Shown in pieces: positions 9,351 to 22,099 of a stretch of 64,000 nt of DNA. Origin of the DNA: Hirudo medicinalis (Eukaryota > Annelida > Clitellata > Hirudinida > Hirudinidae); contig MPNW01000161.1 in assembly GCA_011800805.1 (NCBI GenBank), positions 425,138 to 489,137 on the forward strand. Direction: 5' to 3'. Both the position numbers and the translations under genes were made by a program. The first letter of the stretch is position 1; the number at the start of each line of letters is the position of its first letter. The notes below the pieces were generated by a model. The model was given only the letters and a program-made list of their open reading frames with translations, was not told where the DNA came from and ran no database searches.

Positions 9351-12300
9351 ATGCGTCAACAAATGGATGTAAATTTATTAGAATTTGATTTTGCTTCATT
9401 TCCTACAAATGTAAGTTTGAATTTTGATTAAAAATCGACAACCAGATTTACTCCAAAGATTTAATGTTCATGTGTTATGATAGCGGTGTTATGGTTCTCG
9501 TGGCACATTTACATTGACATCGTGATTATTTTATTTAGAAAGATTTATTCTAGTTTTTCTTGAAGAATTAACTTGTTTTGGCACAAAGTAAACTTTGCTT
9601 TCACAAATTTTATTCGTTACACTCAAATTTGTAGAATAGTCTCAAAGACCGTTTAACACGTGGTTCGCGATTCCAGCATGTGGGAAATGTAAACCACTGC
9701 GATTAGGAATTTGGCCTCCAATTTTTGATTATTGTCTTTGCAAAACATTTGTCAATTAATGCTGCCATGACCCAAATGGTTGGCGTTTAGTTTAAAAGTA
9801 TTATTATAATGTGTCTTAAGTCTAAACACCTCAAGCACTAGCTTTTGACGATAATAGTAGCATTTTTAGAGACTTATTATTTAATAAAAAATGTGCTTAA
9901 AGAATTAGATTTGAAGTTGCTGAATTTGTGATCAGTAATGTTTATTATTTTAGGTAATAAAGTGGTTAAAATGCCTTATTAGTGATGATTTAGATAATTG
10001 GATACAATCATCTATGATATTAATTTATTTTCAGTTAGGATATCCTGGTAATCTACAAGACATGTCGATAGAATCAGTATGTGCTACCTCTTGATTTATG
10101 ATTTTTGTATTTTAATTTACTCTGGTCAGCTAATATTAAGATCGTCTATTTTATGCAGCTTAACTTTTTTGCCTCTAGTCCTATTCTGGATGATGTTTTT
10201 GAAAATATACCAGGAGATGAAATCTTTGGGAATGATTTTGCAATGGATATTATTGGAAAAGTTGGGCATGAAATTTATGAACTGACAGATTCTTTTATGA
10301 GTCCATCAGAACAATATGGCAATGAGTGGGTGGGTTCTGAATGGCTTAAAAGTGATGAAGAAGACTTTTTTGAGGAAATTTTAAATTCATCAAATATTGA
10401 TGTCTTATTGGGTGAAGATTGTGAATTGAACCTTTTGGATTTTATTGTTGGAGAGTCTCAAGTTTCATCTTGTGATGTTAAGCCTGACTTGAAAGGTAAC
10501 TCATCATTTTTATTCATTTGTTAATCTCAAAGCCTTTGCAACTATATCGATAATGCAATGAAATCCCTATTACTTCAAGGAGTTGGATCAGCAACTGCAT
10601 TTGGATTATTGGATGAATTAGAAAAAGGTGATAATGTTATTATTGCAAATAACTATCTCAAGTTTTTCATTATTGGCCATGTCCTGTAATTTCAGAACTC
10701 AATGGTGAAACTTGTAAACAAGAAAAAGAGGAGCCAGAGGAGACTATCATAAAGTGGGTAGCTGTTTTTCTGAAATAATAACTTAAAATTTAAATTTATT
10801 GAATTTTTTTTATCAGAAGTGTTAGGAGCCTTGGAAACACGGAATTACAAAAACCGATCTCAAAAGAAGCAGAAAACAATAATTTAACAAAGATCGCATG
10901 TTTACCTAAAACAAAGCAAAAGCCAAAAACCTCAAAAGTTAAGCAAAAATCAAAAGGAGCTAATAATAATAATGGTGGTGGTGGTGGTAAATACCAGCCA
11001 CAAAAATCTAACTGCCAACCTCAGTCAAATGAATCACATCAGGTGATGACAGAGCATGATTACGTCATCAGGGACGCAAATGCGGGGAGCTCGACGTCAG
11101 GAGTAGGAAAAGTTGGAACTATTTCGAGACTTCATAATCACAACATAAGGAACAAGGGATGCAAAGAAACCTGTGAATTGAGTCAAAACTTCATTCCAGT
11201 TGAAAAGAAATTCATCTCAGCTCTTGATGCCAAGGTTGCACCTAAGCCTAGACATGTTCCAATCCCCAGGAAGGATGGCTCAGTGTCAGGATCTAATTTC
11301 AAACCAAAGCCTGTGCCTGTCCCCAGAAAGGACAACTCTGTCCATCATCAAACTTTGGAGCAAAAACCTCGACTTGCTCCAGTCCCAAGGAAGGATGTTA
11401 AATTTGAGCAGAAACCAAAACCTGCTCCAATTCCAAGAAAGATGACCTCAATTTTGGACAATTCAAAACTGATTAAAAGTATTCAAGGTTAGTTATTTTA
11501 TAGTTTCATTTCAATCATAAATTATGATAACTCATTTTACTTATCCATTTTATTTTGCTTATTAAATGTGTTTTATATTTTTTAGAGCAAGATGATTGTA
11601 AAAAACTGGCAAAGGTGGAAGAGAAATCCTTCAAAAATTCTGATAGGCACAAACCACTAAACATAAGTTTAGACTGTAGTTTCACACCCCCAAATAATTC
11701 CCAAAAAATCTCACCTAGTGAGAGTGAAAAAAGTCATTGTTCTTCTTTGGAAAATGTAAGTGCAGGAGATTTGCAACAGAATGAAACAAATGCTGATGGA
11801 AAGGACAAAAATAAGAAAAAACTCAGCCTGATGGATTACAAGAAATTGAAGCAAGAAAGATTTAAACAAGAACCCGGGACTGATCAACAGAGCAAAACTA
11901 ATGAAACATCCAATGAAGGAGATCACAACTACTGCATGCCTTCTCAATGTTATCCGACCAACATTGAGACGTCGAATAGGATGACGACCGAGCAGCCCAA
12001 AACAATGGCTACTGCAACAGTTATGAATAAACCTACCTCACCTCGCAACATTGAAATTGAGTCAAACAAATCAAGTCAATCAACTCAGGAAAGTGTTAAT
12101 GTGACAAAGGTTGAACAAAACAACTCAAGGATTAGAGAATCATTTAGGAACCAACTTTCTCATGCAAGACCCTTCAGGGATCCAAGCAGGAGATTTGATG
12201 ACAACAATTTCAGAAAGAGAAGGGCTTCTCCTCTTCATAATCCAGAATTAATAAAAAGAACAATGAAGGATGAATCCCAGTACTCTAACAGTTCGTGGAA

Positions 12301-13724
12301 CACAAGTGTCCTTACAGTATTTGAGCTTCCTCGGAAAAACGGCAAGTACAGCAATTCGGCCGGATTCCCATCCGATGCAAGTTCCCTCTCATCACCCTGT
12401 CAAAGGTCAAGGAGCAGGTCATCTTCTATATCTTCAACCTCTTCATCTTCCTCTGTTTTGTCCTTGTCATGTAAAGAAAAGCATACAAAAAAAATGAGGT
12501 GCAGTTGAGATTAAAGTATTTTTGTCAATTAAGCCTTCATTTAGTTCAGCTAAGAAATCTATTTTAAATGTAAAGTTCATGATGTGGGTGATATCCTATT
12601 TTCAAAATATTCTGATTATTGATTGGCTATTGATCATCGAATACAAATCAAGAAAAATGTTCACTTCTTCAGGTCTCAAGAAGAATGTTCTAGGGAAAGG
12701 AGGTCTGTTGTAATAATGCAAAATAAAAACAATATTACTAATTTTATAACTGCAAGTTTTAAACTGAAGTCTATTTATCTTTATTTATACTCTATTTGCA
12801 TTTCAGAGATCATAATAGCTCTAGGAAGTCACTTGACCAGCAAAAGGCCATTGTGAGTTTTTATTATTTTTTTGCCTTTAACAACTAAGTCTCAAAAATT
12901 AATTTGTGGTTGTTATAGGAGGAGAGGAGAATTGTTTATATTGGAGGCCTTCCTTCTGATTACACAAAATATGATCTCAAGAGAAAAATGCAACGTTTTG
13001 GAGAAATTCTAGAAACAAGCATTCACAAGAGAAATAAGGAGTAAGTTTGAGCTGCCATATCCAATCATTCTCTTATGAGATATAGTGATGCATATTTTAT
13101 GATTACATACTTAATGTGGTGATTTTTTTATCCCCAGTGAATATTATGGATTTGTTACCTTTGAAACAACAGCTCAAGCAGCCAATGCAAAACAAGGTTA
13201 TTTGCATTTGTATGTAGCCGATCTTTTTAGTGCCTTTTGAATCTGAATAGGATGTAAAGGCACTTTTTTTAGTGCTCCTAGTCGAGGTTTTTCCCTGGCA
13301 ATACAGGCTGGGTTGCAACTCATTAACATGGCTGCCTTTATCTTTGCATGCAGAAACACAACCCATTCAGCCATCCTGCATGTCATAAATGGCAGAATGT
13401 TCTTACAAATGCCTTTTAAAGTTTTCTTGTTTATTGACTTGTGGTGCCTTAAACCCACAGATGGTCAGAAGGTGTCGGGATGCGAGAGATTTGACTTCAG
13501 TTATGGTGGACGAAGAGAATTTTGTGGCACAAATTACTCTGATTTGGGTATGGTTCTTAAGGTTGTCAAATTATGTGTATTTGTTTTCATTTTTGCATGT
13601 GCCTGTTACAGATCATGAGGCAGTGTACAGATCCAGTTCTTCAATGAATTCTCAAAACTCAGACTTTCAAGATCTACTCCGACAAACTATGAGCATGGTT
13701 CAAAAATCCAAGAGGACAAGTTGA
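9351..13724 (+). CDS. PPARGC1: PGC-1 family transcriptional coactivator (13 exons, 861 codons)
   Basis: Exons: 9351-9410, 10035-10076, 10159-10495, 10580-10627, 10696-10753, 10817-11487, 11586-12498, 12673-12702, 12807-12852, 12919-13040, 13138-13196, 13461-13547, 13612-13724. Phases agree at every junction and sum to an open 861-codon frame. The N-terminus is acidic (LLGEDCELNLLDF), like the PGC-1 activation domain. Two tetrapeptides, EHDY (11,052-11,063) and DHNY (11,921-11,932), fit the [DE]HxY HCF-1-binding motif; vertebrate PGC-1 has DHDYC. An arginine/serine tract precedes QKAIEERRIVYIGGL, nearly identical to the entry into the vertebrate PGC-1 RRM. RNP1 is YYGFVTF. The C-terminus (GGRREFCGTNYSDL, then FQDLLRQTM) matches the PGC-1 end. 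Family role: nuclear coactivator of mitochondrial and metabolic genes, with an RNA-binding tail. The fourth exon is the weakest call, since its acceptor lacks a pyrimidine tract. Confidence 0.9.
11238..11448 (+). repeat. Fourfold KPxxxPxPRK repeat within the PGC-1 protein
   Basis: Inside exon six the protein carries four spaced copies of a proline/basic motif: KPRHVPIPRKD, KPKPVPVPRKD, KPRLAPVPRKD and KPKPAPIPRKM. Spacing is about 14-22 residues. I do not recall such repeats in vertebrate PGC-1. They look like SH3- or WW-type ligand motifs, but that is inference. Confidence 0.75.
13200..13440. repeat. SINE-like insertion in a PGC-1 intron
   Basis: The intron between the two RRM-encoding exons contains GAATAGGATGTAAAGGCAC and ATACAGGCTGGGTTGCAA. 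Both have close matches at 55,270-55,300 (GAATAGGATGTGAGGCGGTA, then CAGGCTGGGTTTCAAA). A dispersed SINE copy is the simplest explanation. The exact ends are not defined. Confidence 0.45.
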
Positions 13725-14671
13725 AAGTTATTTATACTGCAAATTATGTATATGCCTTCTTTTACTGATAACATGACCCTCAACTGCATCTCAATGATTT
13801 TTATTAATAATAATTTGACACTCCCTCCCAAACATCATGGTTTTTCAATAAAACCAGTCAGACAAAAATCGCTCTACTTTTTACAAGCTCATCCCTAGCA
13901 ATCAACTCTTGCATGAATCAAATAGATAAAATGCATTTAATCCAAATCTAAGTTTATAGTCCATTATATTGGTTTCCACTGTTTAACAGTATTTATTGTT
14001 TGTGGGCAGTGCAACACTCAGTCTTCATATTGTTGAATGGGAAATGGATTTCAATGCCTGTTATGCACCAGATTTTGAATTCTAAAGTGGAGCACAATTA
14101 ACTTTTTCTATTATTTACTTATAATATTTATGAAATAGTCATATTTTAAATATACCAACAAATTGTCATGAAGAGGAATTGCTACAACAAACTGCATGTG
14201 ATCACTGAACTCAGATAAAAATGGCATTGTTGTTCTCATTTAGTAGGAGCCACTCACAATATTAAATATGTCCTACTTAAAACGTTTGTACACCTCAAAA
14301 TCCACAGAACTAGTGTCCACAAAACATGCCACTAGTTTGGGTTCTAGGTGCTCACATTTTTGCATGCTTTTCAGTTATAACAACTCATTTCAAAATACCA
14401 GCTCAAGCAATGTAACCTTGATTTTCTTTTAATTAGGAAATTTTTAACCAGTTAATCATTTACCAAGTTTGACTTGGGATGATGTGTCAAAGTTGAATGT
14501 TAGAATTAAGCTCTATCAAAACAAATGCAACAGAAAAAAAAAACAATAAATACAAATGTGGTTAAGAAACAATTTGGTGAAAAAAACACTTGCACAAACG
14601 ATAGTTCAATAAGTTGTCATCAACAAAACGGCAAAAATCATAATGAGGTAATTTCAAACGAACAGGCATCA
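13725..14671. other. PGC-1 / ASXL convergent intergenic region
   Basis: The two genes point toward each other across about 950 bp. A canonical AATAAA lies at about 13,847 downstream of the PGC-1 stop. The open frame at 14,525-14,791 on the plus strand is antisense to the ASXL end and shows no family resemblance, so it is left out. Confidence 0.5.
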
Positions 14672-17600
14672 TCACGTTGCAATGAGACACGTTATGCAGA
14701 TCCTAGAGGGCCCGATGCACTCGTTATGACAAAACGCTCCACACTTGCTACAAATGACCATTGCCTTCAAGTTACAGCTGCAGTCATTTGAGTTTTCATG
14801 AGTGTTTCGAGATAAAACCTCACTTAGCGAAAGTCGTTGATGTCTCTGAAGTTCGGGGATGTGCTGCAGACGCGAAGCCATAGACTTTTCCCTGGTGATT
14901 GATTCTTGCTTCAAACTTGTTTGCAAATTAGCAGAAGGTGTTAAACTGTGCTGTTTTGTAGCAAGAAAGCTGCTACTAGAACATTTTGCAGGGACGTTTG
15001 CAACTTTTGACTGACTGCTTTTGTCAGTTTGTTGGTGAATGTCATTGTTTTTAATTGTAATCAGCTTTGTTTCATTTTGCACCAATTTGTCGTCATCATT
15101 TGAAGCAGAAGAATCAAAGCAAGTTTCAACCTTGTAAGTAACTTGTCCACCAGGTGATGCAACTCGTACAATCTTGAGTTTGTGTTTGAGAGAAGAATTA
15201 CCTGAAATTGAGTTGTGTTCACATGATTTGGTGAGGTTTAGTTTGGGACTACTTTTTGAAGGAGTAGATGGAGAGTATGAACTCATTTCTGCAGAAATTG
15301 TTTGACTTAAAGATTTCAATGCAGCTACATCTAAAGAGATAGTTGAAACTGGATTGTCAGTAGTGACAAGTTTGGCTGATGTGTTTGATGCAGTCTGTGA
15401 AGTGTCTCTCTGCATGAGATTCTTAGCTGAACGTTTTGCCTGGTTCTGAGCCTTGATCTGGGCCAGAGTTCTGGTTTGAGTCTGTTGTTTTGGGCTTCCT
15501 AGGAAAGGCAGCTGCTAAAGTATTATTTAAATTTGATAAAATAAACTGTTTACAATCTTAAAACATTTCTTAAAAACCTGTTGATGTTGCTTCTTTCTAA
15601 GTGAATTCGGAGATAAAACACTGGGTAATGAAAAATTTGTTTTCTGTGGGATGGGAATAGTTGCAGATGCAGAAGAGCTGTTGGACATCAACAATTCCTG
15701 TGATGAATATTTTGAAATTGTTTGCATTGATTGGGTGCAACTAATAGATGCATTTTGCAAAGTTGAAGAAAATGATGATCTTTCAGGCTCTGGCATAGTT
15801 CTTACTTTTTTACTGTCATCAGGTTGATGTTCTGGATCGAAATCATTTTCAACACTGTGGCGTTTACTACCCACTTTCGAAAGCTGAACAGAATCAAAAT
15901 TTTTAGATATGGAGCTACTCTCTGAATTGGTGCAAGTACTTGCAAGTGAATGGCTTGAAGCACATGAAAAGCTTATTGATGTATCTATATTGGAAGAGCA
16001 AATATGGGAATAGCCAAGAACAAAGTTTGGAGATGTTGAGGTATTTGAGAGTACCTTTAATACTGAATCTGAAGATTCAATGAAAGTAATCCCAGCATCA
16101 GATGTTGGTAAAAGCCCATCACAATGAGGCTGCTCGACATTTGAGGTGGAATTGTCAGTGTTCAGGGGGCAATTGTCATCTTTATTGCTGTTAGCACTGC
16201 AAACAGAATGGACATTTTCTTGAATTGGGGATGAAGCAGAGGTATCACATCTTTTCTTCAAGGAATCGCACATGTGAGAATTTTTAAGCCTCGTTGAGGA
16301 ACGAAGGTTCAACGAAATTGAATTTGTGATTGTTAATTGTGAGGGATTTGATGATGTCAAATTGTTTGAGACATTTGTTCCTGTGGACAAACAATGCTCA
16401 TTTTCCTTCAGCATCTCAGAATGTTCACATAACCTGATAATAAAAAGCAGTTTTGATTTCATCCTGTGATACTTTCATATTAATATGTTCTAACTTTTCA
16501 CCCCAGGATGATTCAAAATGTTTGGCCTGAATAAAGAAGAAAAAATTAACAAAGTTTGATGATACGACAGTTTTTATTTATTACCTTCCAAGGATCGAGT
16601 TTGTTGGAATCCTTTACATCTTCATGTTTCCTTTTCTGACTTTCATAAGTAAATTCACCTATTTGAAAAATAGTTTGAAGTATAAATAGACCTCCTATAG
16701 CTTAACCAACAAAGTCAATAAATCATAAATATGTAGTGAATTTGAAATTCTGAAAGATTAATATAGGAAAATGAATATAAAGTTTAGCATTGGGAGCCAA
16801 TTGGACATTTGGGTATGTGTCTTATAAAAATAAGCAGCTAAGCAAAAAAGTTCAAAAATGTTGAACTTGTAGAATGCCCTTGTAAACATGCTAATAGATC
16901 TGAACAAATTTTAAGCTGGGAGGCTCTGACTTTAGACTTTACTTTTTAAAGTTTGTTGACATAATTATTACCAAATACTATTATATTATTATGTAATTAT
17001 ATCCTAAATACTCGAAATACATTGAATATTTATCATTATGCTTAAAACCTGAGCCAACAAGATGAATCAATTTAATTTAATTTTGGAAATGATAACTAGC
17101 CATCTTGAAGCCTGTCTCTCCACTCCATACAAGCTTTTGTGAAGAATTCATTGCTCAGAGCAGTGCTGTTTAACCTAAAATGAAGGTGTTAAATAAATTA
17201 GGCTCAGCTTATATATATATATATATATTCCTACTTGAGTGATCCTTCAGAAAATGACAGATCACATTCAGGAAGCATCTTACAGAGTTCTTCCTGACAA
17301 TTCACAGGCAGAATTGCAAATGTGTGCTTGTTTATGAGTGTCTGCAACATTTACAGAAATTTACGTTTTACAAATCCTGATGCTGATGATTGTCAAAGAA
17401 TGGCCATCACAAATTCACACAAGCAAAAGCAACTTACTTTTAAATTGATGTTAACAAGAATCGAATTAGGAGTTTTCAGATCAACAGATCCTTGCCTTGT
17501 TTTTCGAATCTGAGCAGAGGTACTCAACCTCTGTGGCTTTTTCCGTGTCTAAAAATTAGGGGGAAATATAAACATCATAAATGAAATTAAAAGTTGTGAA

Positions 17601-18841
17601 TGTCTTCAATCTGTAACTGAAAATTATTTTGAATAAATGATGAAGAAGTGCATCTTTTGCCAAAAATAAAATACAAAAGTTTTAAGGCATGCCTTAGTTG
17701 CTGAAACAGGAATTTGCAATAATTCCTTCGTGGCGACCTGATTTTCACCAACTTCTTTCGCCGGCAGAGTTAACTGCTTCGCTAACTCATCGGGAGGGCT
17801 AGATGTGCTGCTCATCTGTGAATCTGTGGTGCCCTGAGAATCTGCCAGTTGTGGATTAGATTGCATTTAAAGTTTCAAGTCAAATTTTTTTTTAAATAAT
17901 TGAGACTTTTAGGAGTTAACTTGATTCCAAGTCATCACCTGGCACAAGAGAATCTGAATTGCTTTTTTTCCTTGTGATGTTTGTAAAGAAAGATCTCTTC
18001 CGCCTTCTCCTTCGATATTGACTGAGTGGTTGATAGCAGGATGAATTCTTTCTTGGCCTCTTGGGGATGCCTTCTGAGATTCTTTCATTTTGTACATTAT
18101 CAGTGGAGAAACCAAACTCTTTAGGTGCAAACTTGATCATCTCCTGAGCCTTTAAGCAGGATGCTAAGAAAATAACAAATGGAGATCAATAAAATGGTTG
18201 GACAAATGGATGTATTAAATTTGCAAGTCTCAAATCACCTCTTTCCTTCCTCTTATCACAGGAGGACCTAGACTGGAAGTCAAGAGTTTCATTGTTGGGT
18301 GGGGAATCCCTATGGATGACATCAATGCTTGATTCAGAGTTCTGACATTCAAAATAATTTAATCTAATTAAATTCCATTAAAACATAAAACTTTAAAGTA
18401 GAAATTACAAACTAATGTAATGATGAGCATCAATAAACCAAGTTTAATTAATACTGATAAATCTTGTAAAGTCATTTACTCACACTCAGAATATTGGCAT
18501 TGGCACTGTTGTCATTGTCATCAGTATCATCAGCTTTGGGGCTTTGGTGAGCTATTGAATCTTCCTCTTGATCAGCATCAGAGGAACTTTAGACAACATT
18601 TACAATTTTATTAATTTTTTTTTTGGATAAGCAACTTCTAACATGGTAAGAAAGCCAAACTGCATTCAGAGCATAAACTAAATAGTTTTGAAAGATATAG
18701 TTTTGAAATATATATAGCAAACATTTTACAAGTATTAGTTGTGATGTTAAATGAGATAAATTCAACTTCTTAAGTTCTCAACTTATTATCATCCTACCTA
18801 GACTTTAAATTTTCTTTATCAATGGATTGATCTTTGATATG
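14672..18841 (-). CDS. ASXL: Additional sex combs-like protein (ASXL/Asx), 5' exons missing
   Basis: Twelve exons, 5' to 3' on the minus strand: 18841-18798, 18586-18484, 18341-18239, 18163-17921, 17841-17693, 17548-17438, 17341-17235, 17174-17101, 16658-16585, 16526-16495, 16433-15578, 15511-14672. Together they give an open frame of 911 residues. The DEUBAD domain reads [63 protein letters not shown] and [16 protein letters not shown]. This matches the ASXL domain that activates the BAP1 deubiquitinase toward mono-ubiquitinated H2[14 protein letters not shown] segment follows a serine-rich exon. The protein ends with a PHD finger, [18 protein letters not shown] then [15 protein letters not shown], the ASXL hallmark. 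The N-terminal HARE-HTH domain was not found and should lie upstream of 18,841. Two introns use apparent GC donors (after 17,101 and after 17,693). Confidence 0.88.
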
Positions 18842-19930
18842 CTGTAGAAGAGAAGTATGGATCATATAAATGTTTAAAATAAAAACCATAATATGTTACT
18901 AAATATTTACAAAAGGCAAATAACATTAATAATTTTATATATTAAAATTTATTTATATCATTGGTTTGCATCCCTGATTAGTTATGCCTGCTTTATTTCT
19001 TCTTATTGATCAAAAGTTGACAAGTAGAGACTACACTCAGCACTCTCATTTTTTAATAATAATATTTTTCAAAATTAATATTTAAATGAGTTGATTAATA
19101 AAAACATATTGAATCATGTATAAAGTATTCTAGAACAAAAACATCTCGCACTATTTGCAAACAAGAAATGTATAAAGTTAAAGTGCTAAAAACAAAACAA
19201 ATGAATCACTCTTCAAACTGCCAATTTGTTCTATGGATATCATGTCTGATGATACGTTTTAAAAATATCCTACTATATTTACCTCAGATCATTCATTTTG
19301 GAGTCTAAAATTATTATCAAACCATGGAAATACATTCCATCAGTAGCAAACAAATGAACGTAAATGAACACAGAAATTCCTTGTAAACCAGTCCCACCAA
19401 CCGTACGTGTTTTAGTACATCCTTTTAAAGTACTTCCAAATCCTTTGTTTCTTCTAGTAAACTTATCAGCTTGCATAGTAAAAGTGTGCAACAAAAATTA
19501 CTAATCCACTTTCATATCGGCACACACTACATGTGCAACCACTGAAGCTCAAACCGATGTTCTTTATTTACCTACATATCAAGTTGCGGTAAGAAATATT
19601 TTTGAAATCTTATTCTAGTAGTGTTTACTGGAGAGTTTAATTTTTAAAAGAACTGAATAAAGTTGTAAATGTTATTCCTAAAGACTGAACAAATATTAAG
19701 AATACTAATTTTAGGAAATAGGTAAAAGTAAATCTTTCACTAATGATTATTATTGAAAAAAAAAACCAAACTAATTATAAGTATTTTTAATTAAGTCATT
19801 ACATTTTTCATGCAATTGTATACAAACTATTCGATTTTTCAGACTTTCAGAGCTTTCAGGTGAGTTTTTCGTATGAATGTAAATATGAATATGACTACAG
19901 CCGTAAAGAGTAAATGTACTACGAGTGTGA
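18842..19930. other. No exon identified (expected site of ASXL 5' exons)
   Basis: ASXL first exons should be here or further right. A minus-strand open frame at 19,279-19,494 ends near a GTAAAT donor, but its phase does not fit the next ASXL exon and it does not resemble a HARE domain. I therefore make no coding call. Confidence 0.4.
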
Positions 19931-19949
19931 AATTTAATAATGTGTGTGA

Positions 19950-20515
19950 ATTTTAATAGATTTTTCAGCAATTTTCGGCATTTTGTACTTAAATGTACAA
20001 AAATAATTTTCGGCGCATTTAATTAGATGAAGAGTAAAATTAATGCATATTCTAAAAAGTAATTTTTTTGTAAAGTTCAAATATATAACGTGTCCTTTTA
20101 TGCACATGTTTCGCTCGACGAAAATTTGGTTTTTATGATAAGAATGTGGATTGAAATAAAATCTGAAATTACGGAATCATTATAGCTAATGATGTATATG
20201 CTCTAATTCATTCGCGATTTTTAAAATAATTTTTATTTGCATTTTATCTGTTGAATTTTAATCGATTTTTATGTAATTTTTGCCATTTGTCACCTAAATA
20301 TTCAAAATTAATTTTAAACACATTCCAATATTGCAGACAGTACAAATTGTAGATATTTTAAAAGGTAATTTTGAGGCGATTTTAAATATTATTTTATAAA
20401 ACTGTTCTACTCAATTTTAAATTTCGGATTTTACATTAAAAATCGCGATAAACATTTAATTATAATACATTAAATTATTTAAATGTAATTACCAAATACC
20501 TCTATTTAGTACAAA
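19950..20515 (+). repeat. AT-rich dispersed repeat, two diverged tandem copies
   Basis: Copy one (about 19,950-20,170) and copy two (about 20,255-20,515) share the order GAATTTTAAT(A/C)GATTTTT, a GCATTTTGT or GCCATTTGT block, a TTCGGCGCATT or TTAAACACATT block and a TATTCTAAAA or TATTTTAAAA block. An inverted third copy is at 49,975-50,250. Copies two and three share AAAAATCGCGATAAACATTT followed by AATTATAAT without a mismatch. No coding capacity is seen. Family unknown. Confidence 0.6.
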
Positions 20516-21297
20516 TCATTTAAGATATTAAATGCATTTGTATCTTTAACTGTTGATTTTTAATCTAATCCTGCTTTTTGAATTGTTTGATTTATTCTGT
20601 TAAAGCAGCTTTCATAATCGTAATGTATCGATATGTGATGCAAGAAGAATGCCAGTTGATTACATTTAATTGATCGGTTTGTTTAGTTACTCCTAATTAG
20701 GATGACATAGACCCACAAGTCATAGACCCACCAGGATGGTAGGTACTGAATTTTATGAAGAAAAAGTTTATTAGCTCGGGTTTTCTAATTATTGACGTCT
20801 TACCTAGATATTTTGCCTCCGATCCTAGCCCCAGTTCAATGTACTGGTCTGCCTGGATCAGTGTCTTTAACCAGTCCCGCCTACTTTTTTTGTTAGTGAT
20901 GATTATATTATTAGGTTTGAAACTCTTTAAATGTTGTAAGTGCAAATAATTAATGTTTAAATTGGTGAAAACATGCACCGACTGGGACTCTCCTGCAGCA
21001 GACGGCAAACTGCCTGCACGCAAGAGTTAACATCTTCCTCGCACTTAGCATTTGTTTAGACGTAGGATCAAGTATGAATGTTGTACAAGTTCAAAAGTAG
21101 TGTAACTCATTATTGTCCTCACCAGGTTAATTGGCTATTATTGTTGTTGTTATTATTATTTTTTTCCCCAAATAATCAAAATCCATCTGTCCAAATAAAT
21201 GAACCACAACATACAATTTTTAGAGACCCCAAACATGGCTCGGGATCTCCGCGGGACTATGAAAGCGAATATAACTTAAATAACTAACATAAACTAT
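20516..21297. other. No gene seen
   Basis: The open frames on both strands around 20,700-21,020 are antisense shadows of one another and lack any recognised motif. Nothing is supported. Confidence 0.45.
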
Positions 21298-21305
21298 GCA
21301 CGCAT

Positions 21306-21327
21306 GTTATTATTATTATTATTATTA

Positions 21328-21392
<65 letters not shown>
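21306..21392. repeat. (ATT)n microsatellite
   Basis: A nearly perfect ATT array of about 87 bp with one TTGTT interruption. In this genome ATT arrays mark the 3' tails of L2-type LINEs and SINEs, so this may be the end of a decayed element. Confidence 0.9.
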
Positions 21393-21395
<3 letters not shown>

Positions 21396-21595
21396 TGAAT
21401 AGCCTTAAATAAAATTCCAAAATTAGACTTTGTCTTTGTGCGTTTATCAAAATCAATTCGATAAAAATTAGAAACTTTAAATATAATATTACCACTTATT
21501 GTTTCGTAAGAGTTATTCTTTACAATTTACAAATGAAGAAATATGTTTTAAAATCATTAACGAACTAATAGTTCATGAGTACAACACATGTAGAC

Positions 21596-21802
21596 CTAGA
21601 GATCTTGTAATGACTTCCCAATACTCTTTTTAAGGGGGACACTTGAAACTGGAGTGCTAAGAGTCCTTAAGATAGGCTCATGCAGTTTGTCCAAGTCATC
21701 ATGCTTGCAGATCTTACTTGCTAGAAATCTTTTCCGCCTTTGACTGATTTGAAATGACCAAAAAACTTTAGGTTTAGCGTCTATTTTCAAGTTTATCGTC
21801 AC
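21596..21802 (-). pseudogene. LINE fragment (region between endonuclease and RT)
   Basis: A minus-strand open frame of 68 codons contains DAKPKVFWSFQISQRRKRF. The KPKxFWS motif is typical of the linker between endonuclease and reverse transcriptase in CR1/L2/Jockey-type LINEs. The fragment has no intact flanks. Confidence 0.45.
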
Positions 21803-22099
21803 TGATAATGTTTCTATGTGAACAATAGATATATATAGTTGGCAATTGATCCTATGTCCATTGTTGTTTCTTGAAAGAGTGGAGGTAAAACGTTGAAGAA
21901 GAGGGGCTGACGTAATTCGGTAATTCCTAAACAGAGTAACAGATATGTTTAAACAAATTTAGAGTCAATAATTTAATGACATGGTATCAAGTACTGAAGG
22001 TCCGAATATGCGAATAAAAATAGAAGCATCGCGTCCACATTTGTACGTAGCGATAAAAAGTCAACCGTGACCATGTCTGGTTTTAACAATTAAATCTCA

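Noticed and set aside
14525..14791. Plus-strand 88-codon frame between PGC-1 and ASXL
   Set aside because: It overlaps the conserved ASXL PHD-finger coding sequence in antisense and has no family resemblance.
19279..19494. Minus-strand 71-codon frame ending at a GTAAAT donor as an ASXL 5' exon
   Set aside because: Its exit phase is 2 whereas the next ASXL exon needs phase 0, and the sequence does not look like a HARE domain.
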